NCBI GenBank assembly: GCA_013400975.1
Contig: WBMZ01000355.1
Location: 186,001 to 250,000, forward strand
DNA from: Atrichornis clamosus
Lineage: Eukaryota > Chordata > Aves > Passeriformes > Menuridae
Direction: 5' to 3'
DNA length: 64,000 nucleotides
Of the stretch, positions 53,246 to 64,000 are shown piece by piece. The notes beneath the pieces are model-generated. The model had not been told where the DNA came from and ran no database searches. It was given only the letters and a program-made list of their open reading frames with translations. Each line of letters begins with the position of its first letter. The stretch's first letter is position 1. Both the position numbers and the translations under genes were made by a program.

Positions 53246-53884
53246 AGCAAATATCCCCTACTGCAGAGCACATCTTCTGATGTTTGACTGATCAGTCAGT
53301 CTTTGGTATCTCTGCTTAAAACACCCAGAAAGTATAAACCACATGAGAAAATTACATTAATGTAAATGAAACTAATTATTTGGTAGAAGGGACATTTGTT
53401 TCATATTTCCAAAACTAATTAGGTGGCAAGAGTCAACTCAGCCTCGTTTACCTGATTATTTCCTCCCAACTATTTTTTTTTTTAAATACTGTAGCTTTTG
53501 GCAGGTAAAGACAAACTATTTCAGTCTTGAGAATTTATACTGTGGATATGCCAACAAACAGAAAGAATGCAAGAAACCTAAAGCAATTATTAAAAAATAT
53601 CCAAAATAAATCAACCTCATATTAATTATCCTAGGACATCCAACATGGCAAAAGAGAATACCAAAATACATTAAATACTAATGGTCTGTTCTCTTGCAGA
53701 AAAGAAATAATACATTTATTGTCAACAACTTTTGGCAGCTGTTAGTAGATTGTCTTGGGATTGGATTTTTGAAGTTTCTTGGCAAAGTATTTGTTCGACA
53801 GAGTGAAAGGTTTAATTGCTTGTCTTTAGCTTTCTAAATCGTTTATTCTTTGCAGAGTGGTTTGCAGGACGATGCACCTATAAC

Positions 53885-54680
53885 TAACAATCTATAAACA
53901 ACAGGAGTGTCAGGGCCCTGAGGGCACTGTGAGGCTGATTACCCCTCTCTACCTTCCCACAGTCCAGGACCCCATTTCAGCCCACTGTGGGGCCAACAGT
54001 CCCAGCTCCAGGAGTGCCCTGTGGTATGTGGTCTCCAGCTCCACTACAGCTATACTCTGCAGTCATGATCCACAAATTTAAGGAATCAGGGAATCAAATG
54101 CACAAATACAGTTTCTGGAGGGCCTACTGTTAAGGAAACTTCCCTGTCTGATCATCCAGGAGCCTCTCTGACAGTCACACTTGCACCACCTGAGCTGAAA
54201 CCTTCGCAGCTACACCTCCCACAGTCACACCAGGTTTCCTTACCGGCTCCCAGGTTTCCCATAGCAGCATCTCAGATACCCAGATCCTTAAAATAATTTA
54301 TTTTTAGTGCAATAACTGAATAAGAAAATAACAGCTCGAGCTGGTGTCTCTGAAGAAGGACCCAAACAAAGGAGCCCCTGGGTTTTTACCCCCTCACAGT
54401 CTAAATTCCAGAAAGCAGGAAGTCCTCAGCTCCTGCTGTGTCCCATCACCTGGATGGGCCACAGGTGTCCTTTGTTATGGGAAGGGTCGGCTGTCATGGC
54501 CTCTTGTCTCAGGCTCCTGCCCCCAGAGCTCAACCTGCAGCTCCATCAGAAGCTCCACACCACGTGTCCTGCACTGGATGTGTTCCTCCACACTGCTCCT
54601 CTGTGTTCTGTGGTATTGGAGGACACACGTGCACACTTGTGAGTTACAAACTTTGTGTTACAAATTGAAAGTAACCAGGG
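53885..54680 (-). mobile_element. Possible solo LTR or non-autonomous repeat
   Basis: This roughly 0.8-kb stretch is GC-richer than its flanks and has sharp composition edges. On the minus strand it has ggatctgggtatctgagatg and a ttgcactaaaaataaattat segment that could be a polyadenylation region. The plus-strand open frames across it match no protein I know. I could not define ends or a target duplication, so the LTR call is a guess from composition and layout. Confidence 0.35.
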
Positions 54681-56440
54681 TAGTTTTAGAAAATATTCAG
54701 AGATTTTTATCTCCTCATAGCAAAATAATTCACAAAACTTTTACAGGCATAAAATAATTTATGTTATAGCTGGAATTTTGGCAGCAAAATTCAAAAACCA
54801 ATTATCTACATAAAACCATGCAAATAACTTATCTACAAAACTTCTTCTATGACCTTCAGTTATTGTCATTATTTTTCTCTTCTAAGACGTTTGAGATTCA
54901 CTTTTCTTTGGACAGAAGGCTTTTGTAAAGATCTGTCAGAAGTGTTTTGCCAATATAGATGTATTTGCCATCCAAAAGTAATCTACACACCCAATTAAAA
55001 CAGAAGTTCATACTAAATCAATATTAGAAGTTAATATTTTGCTTTTATTGAATTAGGCTGTCTTCTGCTTCAACTAACACAAAATACACACCATGACTCA
55101 GATTGTATTTGATTTACCTGTTGAAAAAAAGAAAGCAAAATAAAAGCTGTATTTACAAAACTACTGGAAGTAGGATGTCATTTTCCACAACAGCTCTGGT
55201 ATTGAGACACTCACTCAAGGTAAAGTGTCAGTGGAGTCTTACAGATAGTCTTGAGCTTACTGCGGATGTGACACAACAGATTCACAAGATCTCTACCTAA
55301 AAACAAGCCTTTGTACTCTTCAGATTATCTCGGTCCAGGATTCTGCTCAGGTTGTCCGGCAAAAGCAGACAATCCCAGCCACCAGTGATGAGACCCTCTG
55401 TGCTGGGATGCCTGTCCTCAAAGAGCGGTGGATACAGAACAGACAGAAAAAAATGGTCTCACCATTAGCAGGAAAAGCCTGACAGTGAGTGCAGGGTGTC
55501 TTGCCTGATCTCATTTTAGCATAAGCTGATTTTAGCTTAGTTAGTAATGATAGCAATAGCCTAGCAATCGGGTACTTATTCCCTGAACTCAATCTACCTT
55601 CATTTTGGCTGATAACAACTCATTATGGATGGAATTGCCTGTGCCTCTAAATGTGTCATGGAAGAGAGCAGAGCTCTCAGACTGTAAATGTTAAACTTAA
55701 AAATTATGAAAAAAAAATAAATTAAACCAAGACTTGATGATCCTGGTCACTTCTAAACTAAAGCTGAAAACACTTCACATTGTTTCCCTCATCCTCAAAC
55801 ATACACCTTCCAGAATCTGAGTCCTAACCTAATCACTTTGCTAAATGGTAGACATGTCTTCTGAGCATCAAAAAGACAGACATTTTGGTTTTGACAGAAA
55901 CAAAAAAAAAAAGAACGAAACAAACGTCCAGTAATCATTAGGTTGATTCATCATTATTGACTTCTTTTTTTTTTAATATCACCACAGAACATATGGAATC
56001 TACTATGCTTTAGGTACAACATTTAACATCAATTAATTCTATTACATTTACTTTGAAGTTCACCTCTAAACTGAAGTGACAAACCTGACTCTTCCTTACA
56101 GTAAAACAAGAAATGGTTGGGCACACATCGTGGTTTTCCATGCATCTGTGTAGACAGGTGACTGGCAATCAATATATTGGATGTGTTACTGTCTGCTTTT
56201 GTAGAACCTCTCCCTGTGAGATGAACTGAGCCACCTCCAAAATCTTTTCCAGATTAAAAACCATTCAGCAAAATCTACTGAAATTAGTAAATAGTTCAGG
56301 GGCAGTAAAAAATATTTTTTCTGGTAGCCTCACTAGTTACCAATCAAATAAAAGAGGTCCATTTGAGCTGCCATGCTCTTCTGTTTCACTCGTGTCAGCA
56401 ACCCAAGGACAGTGAGTATACTTTCACGCAGACCGAGTTC

Positions 56441-56610
56441 ACAGAATCATTGAATAGTTGGGATGGGAAGGAACCAGCGCTAAGCAGAGGGGAAGTATCA
56501 CCTCCCACAGCCTGCTGGCTCAGCTCAGTGCAGCCTAGGGGACGCTTGGCCTCTTGCTGCAAGGGCTGGTTCATGGTCAACTTGGTGCTCACCACGACCA
56601 CCTGTTCCAT
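56441..56610 (-). mobile_element. CR1 LINE fragment with internal deletion
   Basis: The CR1 tail (tcacagaatcattgaatagt, gggatgggaaggaacc) is followed without the usual 300-base 3' region by a distant CR1 segment (cagcctgctggctcagctca, ctgcaagggctggttcatgg). A deletion has joined the two parts. Confidence 0.65.
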
Positions 56611-59284
56611 CTCTGCAGCCAATTCATGAATGGCATTCACCCCCATGCAATTCCTTGAATAACTTCATGGCAGACCTCTGCTCTCAGTGTGGGTCCCGTG
56701 TGGAAGGAAGAAATGGCTGTTTGGATTCGGCTGACTGATTAGGGTATTCATCTGTTGAGGGAAGGGACTGGGTGCCAGTGTAGCTTAAAACAAAGTATTA
56801 TTTTATAAATCTCATTTGCAATGTGCAAATCTCTTTGCTTTGACTACCATACATACGGAAAACTGTGAAACAATGAACCTACAAGTCTGGAGAACTTTGG
56901 GATTGTTGTATATCAGGATACATGAAATAATTTTGGTAGTGGAACCTTAATAGCAGGTTCCAGTCATTGTAAAAGAGGTTAGAGACAGAACCTTGCCTCT
57001 TAGTGACCAAGAGGGCTCAGCATAAACCAGTGGGCTCAAACACCGCAAAAAGATCAATAAATAGCACATGGATTTTGTTTGGGACTGTGACATTTTAATT
57101 GAACTAACCTCTAAGAAAAATGCTCACCACACTCACCAGATACCCAACACTGCCAATATGGCAATTATTTTCAATTACATTTTTCTTTTCTCACAAAAGC
57201 TGTCAATTCACCTGTAAAATGTAAATATATCATAGCATTCTTAAGACAACAATTCAGACCCAATTAAGTTTCAATCCTGAAAAGTAATTAATTTCATCTC
57301 ATTGTTTAAATCTAGAAACTTGGTGGGTCATTAAAGCCCACTTAGTCAGTCTATAATAAGCAAAATTCATTAATAAAGGAAAGGCCCGTATTTGCTCTGA
57401 CTTGTAACTCTAACCCTATCTCAGAAATGTTTGAGTGGCACCATGACCAGAACAAAACTGGGCTGGACACTGAACAAACACTGATCTATACCTTAACATG
57501 TATGCACTGCACTGGGCACACCTAATGAGAAGACACAGAGAATTAAAGCTCTGTCTCCCTTCCCATATGCAAATAAACACCATATTTAAACAGGCAAAAG
57601 CACTTCAGAATCTGGTCCTTAGTATTTCAATCTTTATTACATTCACATTTCTGCTTATAGAGCCAGATCCCATCAGATTCTAAATCATTCTGATTATGGT
57701 AATTTCCATATTTTACAAGACCTTTTGCAATTCTGTAGTTATTGATGTTAACTACAAAAAGAATAATCCTCAATTTCTCCAGCAATGAACCACGATTATC
57801 TCCCCAGACCCTGAGGGTGACTTTGAAAAGAATGTTAGTTATCTCTAATGGAGATATATAAACAGATGTTATATTTGTCATCTGATTAAGCTTTTCAGAA
57901 TGATCATTAAAGTCACTTATCCATATGGAACATCATATGTACCTACTATTTAACTGGGCAAAGAATATTCCTTGGTCTGAATAAATATATAATTTGTGAT
58001 ATCTTAGGAATGACTAGAAATATGAATTTTTTCTATTCTCCTTTGGAATTACATTAGGGTTATCTGGATGAAACTTTTTTCAAGACTTCTCTCTCATCTA
58101 CACCACAACAGAGAGTGTACAGATAATCAAGAAGATCTTATGGATAAAATAACTTATTGCTTCCTGTGGCTTTGAGCAGGTCTTCTGCCAAAGTGCCAAA
58201 GTGTTTCTCTGTTCCTATAGGGAAGCCATTTAAAATAGCATTATCACCTGTGGTCATTGCATCTGCCTAATTATCTCACTACTGAAGTTGAAAGCTTTGG
58301 GTCTAATTTGCAACAAGATGAAAAAAACGACCAAAAAACGAAGCTGATGTCAACATGAATTTTCTTACACACTTCATGTGCTTTACAAGACTGAGCAAGT
58401 CCTGAATCATCAAGCATGAATAAATCAAGCATCCAACGTTAGTCTGAAGGTGAGTTTAGGTTTTCAGTTTGGAGTTTTTTTTGTTTGTTTGTTGATCTTT
58501 TCTTATTTTCCTGTGGTCTAATTTGCCCTAGAGTTTGTTATCTGCGTGATTACGTTTCCCCTCATCCCTCCTGGTTCCCAGCTGCACCATCCTTATCCTG
58601 TCTTTTGCAGAACCCATCAAGACAGATGGATTCATATAACCACTGATGCCCAGTTTCAAAGCTACTCAGACTCAAAATGTAGCTGCGTTAACACAGTGCT
58701 CTTCCCAAACTAATACAGTCTGCTTCTCAGTCAGGCTTATTATGCTGGGGCATTGAACAGAAAGACTCTGTGCTTTCAGTTCCAATAAACAAACATATCC
58801 AGCGATGGAGTGACTTGTTATGGCAGAAGGTTGACTTCATCTTGAAGCTAATCATGCTTAATCCCTGGGAAAATAATATCTACTTTGGTTAGCAGTAGGA
58901 GCAGTAAGAACATTCAGCATGTGCAAGAAAAAATAGCTCTTTGAAGACTTAATTATTATCTCTAGCAAATATACAGAGAGCCTGTGTGAACTGTGGATTG
59001 TAACTCAGCCAAATTTGTTTGCATCTGCAAAAGCACCACCATTAACAAAAATAATCTGGCTCTTCTAGAAGTGCTGGAATATCAGGAATACAGAAATATC
59101 AGTCCATAAATGACAAATTATTATGGATAAAAACGGTCAGATGAGTTAGCCTGAGATGGACACAGAACATGGAAAATTTTAGTTTAACATTTAAAATGTT
59201 TTGAAGTTACACACTGAGAAATGATTGTATAGATAGAACCAAGCAAGTCTAATATTAGTAGATGATATCAGTTCTGCTTACCTT

Positions 59285-59862
59285 TGCTGGTTTTGGCTGG
59301 GGTAGAGGTAATTTTAGAGTAGCCGGTACAGGGCTGTGTTTTGGATTTGTGCTGGAGACAGTGTTGATAACACGGGGATAGTTTCACTATTGCTGAGCAG
59401 TGCTCACACAGAGCCAAGGCCTTTTGGGCTCCTCACCCCACCACATCAGCGAGGGGGTTGGGGATGCACAAGGAGTTGGGAGGGTACACAGCTGGGACAA
59501 CTGATCCCAGCTGACCAAAGGGATATCCTGTAACATATGGTGTCATGCTCAGCGGATAAAGCTGGGGGAGAAGAAGGAAATGGGGATGTTTGGAGTGATG
59601 ACGTTTGTATTTCCAAGTCACCGTTATGTGTGATGGAGCTCTGCTGTCCTGGGGATGGCTGAACGCCTTCCTGCCCATGGGAAGTGGTGCGTGAATTCTT
59701 GTTTTGCTTTGCTTGCTCAAGCAGTGTTTAATTTACCTACTAAATTGTCTTTATTTCAACCCCTGAGTTTTCTCACTTCCAGTTCTCTCCCCCATCACAC
59801 TGAGGGAGAGTGAGTGAGTGACTGGGTGGGGCTGAGCTGCCATCTGGGGCTAAATCACAACA
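59285..59862 (+). mobile_element. Near-complete LTR of the 6.7-kb family
   Basis: It starts tgctggttttggctggggta and ends gctaaatcacaaca. All family blocks are present: ttttggatttgtgctggaga, gctgatcc, gcggataaagctgggggaga (likely core promoter), tttccaagtcaccgttatg, catgggaagtggtg and ttctctcccccatcacact. No internal retroviral region adjoins it, so it is a solo LTR. I could not see a clear target duplication. Confidence 0.9.
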
Positions 59863-60886
59863 ATACAACACTCAGTTGTGGCAGCTATGATGTAATAATT
59901 ATAACCACTTTCTCCAGTTAAGTAACTTTGGTTTTTACTTAGTCTATAAATTATCTCAATCAGACTTTTTCCTTGATATACACTTATAATAAACATTTCT
60001 TATATAAAATATACTTTTTTTTTTTGTTATAGCACCAAAAAAAGTTGAATTCTACATCCACTTAATTCAGATTCTGAGACAGTGCTGCATGAGGTAGGGT
60101 TTCCTTTGTCCTCCTTGCACCTGCTCCAACAGGTTCGGCTCTCTTCCACCTTTACCCTTCCCTTTTTCGCTCTCCACATCTGCTTGTGTCAGCCTCCAGT
60201 CCACAAGCTTCTGATTACACTTCCACTCCCTTGGCTGAGAGACATTGTGACACTCAAATTTAACTGTGTTTCCACTATTATAAGTATTTCTGTCATAAGA
60301 GAAAGGCACTTCCCAGGCCTTCTTCTTGCTCTAATTTAGATAATATTTCAAATACCAAGAAATAAATTTTCAAACTTTCATCAAGAGAGTCTCTAATGAA
60401 AACTAAGTTAGCAGTTCTGTTACAAAATGCTTCAGCATTCAACTGAGAATTGATAAACATTAAAAAGAAGATATGCTAGCCAAGACACTTTTAAGTACAG
60501 CTTGGATGGTGCTGTAAAGGGGAAACCAGCCATCAGTCATCAGTGTGGATCAAGCAAATTCATGTTAATTAATTTCCGTACTTCATTAAAGAATCCAGGA
60601 TTCGCAATTTAATGGACCTTGGATTTTACTTCTCATCTCTGTCCTGTAACAGCCCAAAGTATCTTAATGACATTATCGACCAAATTAGCACAGAATTTCA
60701 TTTATTATACTCTTGTTGAAATTAAAAGTAATGAGCTAATGTGCCTAACAATGAAAACAGCAAATAAATAAACATGGATTCAATGTAAAACTCATTACCT
60801 TTTACAGACTCTAAAATATAACTTTTTTTGAAGGATGCCTTCAAAAAAAAAATGGTCACCATTAAGTACACATTAGCAAATGCCCT

Positions 60887-61917
60887 TAGAATCATAGAAT
60901 CCTGTAATTATTTGGGATACAAGGGACTAGATCATCTGGCTCCAACCCTGTGCCATGGGCAGGGTACCTTTCTGTGGACCAGGTTGCTCAGAGGCCCATT
61001 CAACATGGCCTTGAACACTGTCAGGAATGTGGCATCCACAGCTTCTCTGGGCAAACTGTTCCAGTGCCTCACCATGCTCAAAGTGAAGACTTTACTCTGG
61101 ATATCTAATCCAAGTCTACCCTCTTTCTGTTTAAAACCATTACCCCTTGTCCTATCAAAAAAGGCCCTCCCAAGAAGTTTGTTCCCATCTTTCTAATAGG
61201 CTCACTTTAGGTACTGGAAGATGCTAGAAGGTTTTCCCAGATCCTTCTCTTTTCCAGTACGACAGTCTTAGACTGTCCTCATTGGAGAGGTGCTCCAGCC
61301 CTCTGAGCACCTCTGTGGCCTTCTCCAGACTCGCTCCAACGTGTCCATATCCTTCTTCTGTGGAGGGTCCCACACCTGGGTGCAGCACTCCAGGTGGGTC
61401 TCACGAGAACAGACCAGAAGGCAGAATCCCCTCCCTCGCCCTGCTGGCCATGCTGCTTTGGATGCAGCCCAGGACATGGTTGGGTCTCTGGGCTGCAACT
61501 GCACTTTGCCAGGTTATGTTGAGCTTCTTGTCTACCAACATGCCTGAATCCTTCTACCCAGGACTGCTCTCAATCTATTCTCCTCCCAGCCTGTATTTGT
61601 CTTTGGTATTGCCCTGACTAAGGTGCAGCACCTTTCTCATGGCCTTGTTGAACTTCTTGGGGTTTGCACAGACTCACCTCTCAAGCCTGTCCAGGTCCAT
61701 CTGGACGGCATTCTTTTCCTCCAGAATGTTGACCATACCACACAACTTGGTGTTGTTAACAGATTTGCTGAGGGTGCCCTCAGCCCCACTGTCTGTGTCA
61801 CCTAGATGTTAAGTAGCATTGATCCCAGTGTCAACCCCTGAGGAACGCCACTCGTCACTGCTCTCCACTTGGACATTGTGGAGATTGTTGCTGTTGACCG
61901 CAACCACCATAGTTTAG
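60887..61917 (-). pseudogene. CR1 LINE copy, 3' half (interrupted element, part 1)
   Basis: The plus strand opens agaatcatagaatcctgtaa, the reversed CR1 tail, and continues through the ORF2 C-terminal region. Relic motifs on the minus strand include THLECCTQVWDPPQKKDMD and GVPQG. It breaks off in the segment ggacattgtggagattgttg, where CR1 homology stops. It resumes at about 62186, so the two parts are one element. Confidence 0.9.
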
Positions 61918-61924
61918 GAATGGT

Positions 61925-62175
61925 ACTCCCTAATTTAGTGCTCCCATAGAGAATCTTCAAACCATGTGCTACTCGATCGCTCCTCCTCTCCCTTCCCCCT
62001 CTGGCAGGATGGAGAGGAGAATTCGAGGCACAAAATATAAAGATCACAGTTTGAGATAAGACCAATTTGCTGAAAACAGCAAAGAGATAAGAAAATGAAC
62101 AGAAGCAGCAACAATACTAATGACAGAGGGTACAGGAAAGAGGTAAACGATTCACACAGAAGCCACAATACCCAA
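61925..62175 (-). mobile_element. LTR fragment inside the CR1 copy
   Basis: Between the two CR1 parts lies unrelated sequence. The plus strand has ctactcgatcgctcctcctc, tctggcaggatggagaggag and gtttgagataagaccaattt, which are the reverse of the 3' end of the avian LTR family seen at 59.3 kb. The rest is decayed, and both borders are approximate. About 350 bases of the expected CR1 sequence are missing at the junction. Confidence 0.6.
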
Positions 62176-62185
62176 CCATTCCTTT

Positions 62186-63470
62186 GCTAGGCTCAGAGGT
62201 GTGACTGACCAGCCTGTAGCTCCCCAGCTCTTCCTTTTTACCCTTTCTAAAAGCAGAGGTTATATTTCCCTTTTTCCAATCTGTGGGAACTTCACTACTC
62301 TGCCAAGACTTCTCAGATATGAAGAATGGCTTGGCAACTTCATGCACCACTTCCTTCAGACTCTGTGGATGCATCTCATCAGGTCCCATGGGCTTGTGCA
62401 TCTTCAGGTTCCTCAGATGGTCCCAAACTTTATCTTCTCCTACAGGTGAAGGTTCCTCATTTTCCCAGTTACTTCTTTTGCCTTCTGCAACTTCTGTGAC
62501 TTGGGTGGTATTGATGGAGCACTTGCCAGTGATGTCTGAGGTAAAAAGTACCTCTATCTTTCCCCAGTCTTCCTTTTATCACCAGCGTACCTGTAGAAGC
62601 TTTTCTTGTGCCCTTGACATCCCTGGCCAGATATAATTCCACCAGTTCTTTCAGTTTTCTAACCTGCTCCCTGACTGCTCAAACAATCTCTCTGTTTTCC
62701 TCCCAGGTTATGTGTTCCACCCTCTGTAGGATTCCTTTTTGGTTTGAGTTTGCCCACGAACTCCTTCTTCATCCATGCAGGCCTACAGGCGTTCGTGCCT
62801 GACTTCCTCCTTACTGGGGTACATCACTCCTGAACTTGGAGGAAGTGATCCTTGAGTATCAACCAGCTCTCTTGGGCCCCTTCGCTCTCTGCAGGGCTTT
62901 ATCCCATGGTGTACTACCAAGCGGAACCCTGAGGAGACCAGAGTCTGCTCTCCTGAAGTCCAGGGTAGTGAGCTTGCTATGCATCCTCTTTGTTCAAGGA
63001 TCTTGAATTCCTACATTTCATGGTCACTGCAGCCCAGGCCGCCCTTGACCTTCATATTCCACACCAGCCCCTCCTTGTTGGTGAGAACAAGGTTCAGAAC
63101 AGCACCTCTCCTCATTGGCTCATCTACCACTTGGAGAAGGAAGTTACCACTAACGCATTCCAGCAATTTCCTGGAATGGTAATACCCTGCTGTGTTTTCC
63201 CTCCAACAGATATCAGGGTGGTTGAAATCCCCCCGTGAGGAGCAGGGCCTGTGAACCTGAGAGTGCTCCTCTGCCTAAAGAGAGACTCATCTGCTTTGTA
63301 TTCCTGGTCAGACAGCCTGTATCAGACACCCCACTCTAATGTCACCTGTCCCTGCCCTTCCTTTAATCCTGACCCATAAGGTCATGGTCGGGTCCTCACC
63401 CATGCCAGGTGGAGCTCCCTGTGCTCCAGCTGGTCACAGATATTGAGCAGAAAGGTAGTGATATGACTCA
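62186..63470 (-). pseudogene. CR1 LINE copy, ORF2 N-terminal half (interrupted element, part 2)
   Basis: The minus strand carries the CR1 reverse-transcriptase start: GPDEMHPQSLKEV, FISEKSWQSSEVPTDWKKGN and FRKGKKEELGSYR (frame 62401-62117), with decay and a break after it. Further upstream (to about 63470) the sequence matches the part of CR1 before the reverse-transcriptase core. Landmarks on the plus strand are ccatgcaggcctacaggcg and ctcctgaagtccagggtagt. It runs on from part 1, giving one copy of about 2.3 kb of CR1 sequence, the longest in the window. No frame could make active protein. Confidence 0.9.
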
Positions 63471-64000
63471 TTCTAAGATAAACAGATGAGCACGTGTTAT
63501 TGTAACCGGTACACTTGACTAATGATAATTTTCTCCCTACTGAATATTCTTAATGACAACATCAGATTCCATTTCATTGTACTGTTAGTAACAAATGAAA
63601 ACAATAAATAAGGGAATACGCATTTCCAAACAAAGAGCCATTTCATTTAGTGAGTCTGTACTGGACAAGTCTCTGCTGTAGTAGCAAATATAGAACTTTA
63701 GCAAATATAGAACAAAGCAGGAGATGAATGTGTTGTGCCTCTGAGAGATTTTCTACATAGGACCAGCACCATTAAAAGGACTCAGTGCTCAAATCTGAAG
63801 CACAATAATTGCCTGGCACTGGCTCCCTGTGCCATTCTGCACTGAGTGCCTTTGTGCATCCAGGTTAAACTCCACTGCCAAGGGCAAACTGCAGAAGGGC
63901 ACCGGGAAGGTGGCATGACGTCGTTCTTGTACGGAGCCAAGCGCTCTGCAGGAGCTACTTTGGGTTGTTTCCCAGTTCTTTGAGACACAATTAATGAGGC

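Larger units (their letters stand above)
43076..64000 (-). other. DLG2: DLG2 sequence upstream of the alternative promoter (intronic for longer isoforms)
   Basis: In DLG2 the exons of longer isoforms lie upstream of this first exon, so this is probably intron for those transcripts. I searched by eye for the exon ending SHISPLK that joins the 54-base exon in other isoforms and did not see it. The recognisable content is repeats: an LTR piece at 47.5 kb, CR1 at 49.3-50.4, 52.1-53.2, 56.4-56.6 and 60.9-63.5 kb, and LTRs at 53.9-54.7 and 59.3-59.9 kb. The stretches 43100-47480, 47700-49300, 50400-52080, 54700-56430, 56620-59280 and 59870-60880 show nothing nameable beyond short A/T runs and small simple repeats. 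Confidence 0.6.

Noticed and set aside
59336..59720. Open frames on both strands near 59.5 kb
   Set aside because: They lie wholly within the LTR at 59285-59862 and show no retroviral protein motif.
1..64000. CRISPR arrays, tRNA or rRNA genes, bacterial or plasmid features
   Set aside because: None seen. The direct repeats are dinucleotide, tetranucleotide or A/T tracts, and the sequence is vertebrate.

Overview
The window is vertebrate nuclear DNA from a bird. It is AT-rich, its repeats are dominated by CR1-type LINE fragments with the avian 3' end (ending in copies of 'tcatagaatcatagaa' when read from the back), and it carries several avian LTRs. No mammalian Alu, L1 or B elements are seen. 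There are no bacterial-style operons, and nearly all long open frames are chance frames or relics of repeats.

The only host gene I can recognise is DLG2 (PSD-93/chapsyn-110, a synaptic MAGUK scaffold), on the minus strand. Two exons are supported. A 54-base exon at 13764-13817 encodes ASPAPIIVNTDTLDTIPY, the stretch just before PDZ1 in DLG2. A GC-rich alternative first coding exon at 42462-42779 lies in the window's single CpG island. It encodes a 106-residue N-terminus with the DLG2-type motifs RDAHCAC and KFVPLWDTVRKSP. Both exons are phase 0 and have canonical splice sites. Joined across a 28.6-kb intron they read ...PPVQ-ASPAPIIV.... The window therefore holds one internal promoter of DLG2 and the start of one N-terminal isoform. 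The PDZ, SH3 and guanylate-kinase exons lie beyond position 1, and the longer isoforms start beyond 64000.

Layout: 1-13763 is DLG2 intron with two microsatellites, an LTR with target-site duplication (6689-7240), an LTR/CR1 composite (about 7640-8090) and an old LTR (11093-11670). 13818-42461 is intron with about ten CR1 fragments in both orientations, an LTR 3' part near 30 kb, and a possible unannotated alternative first exon at 27053-27157. 42440-43070 is the CpG-island promoter and exon. 43070-64000 is upstream DLG2 sequence with longer CR1 copies (49.3-50.4, 52.1-53.2 and 60.9-63.5 kb, the last broken by an LTR fragment), a near-complete LTR at 59.3-59.9 kb and a possible LTR at 53.9-54.7 kb.

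The most interesting items are the bird form of the alternative DLG2 N-terminus, the possible extra first exon at 27 kb, and the nested repeat at 61-63 kb. I see no evidence of a wholly new biological system.
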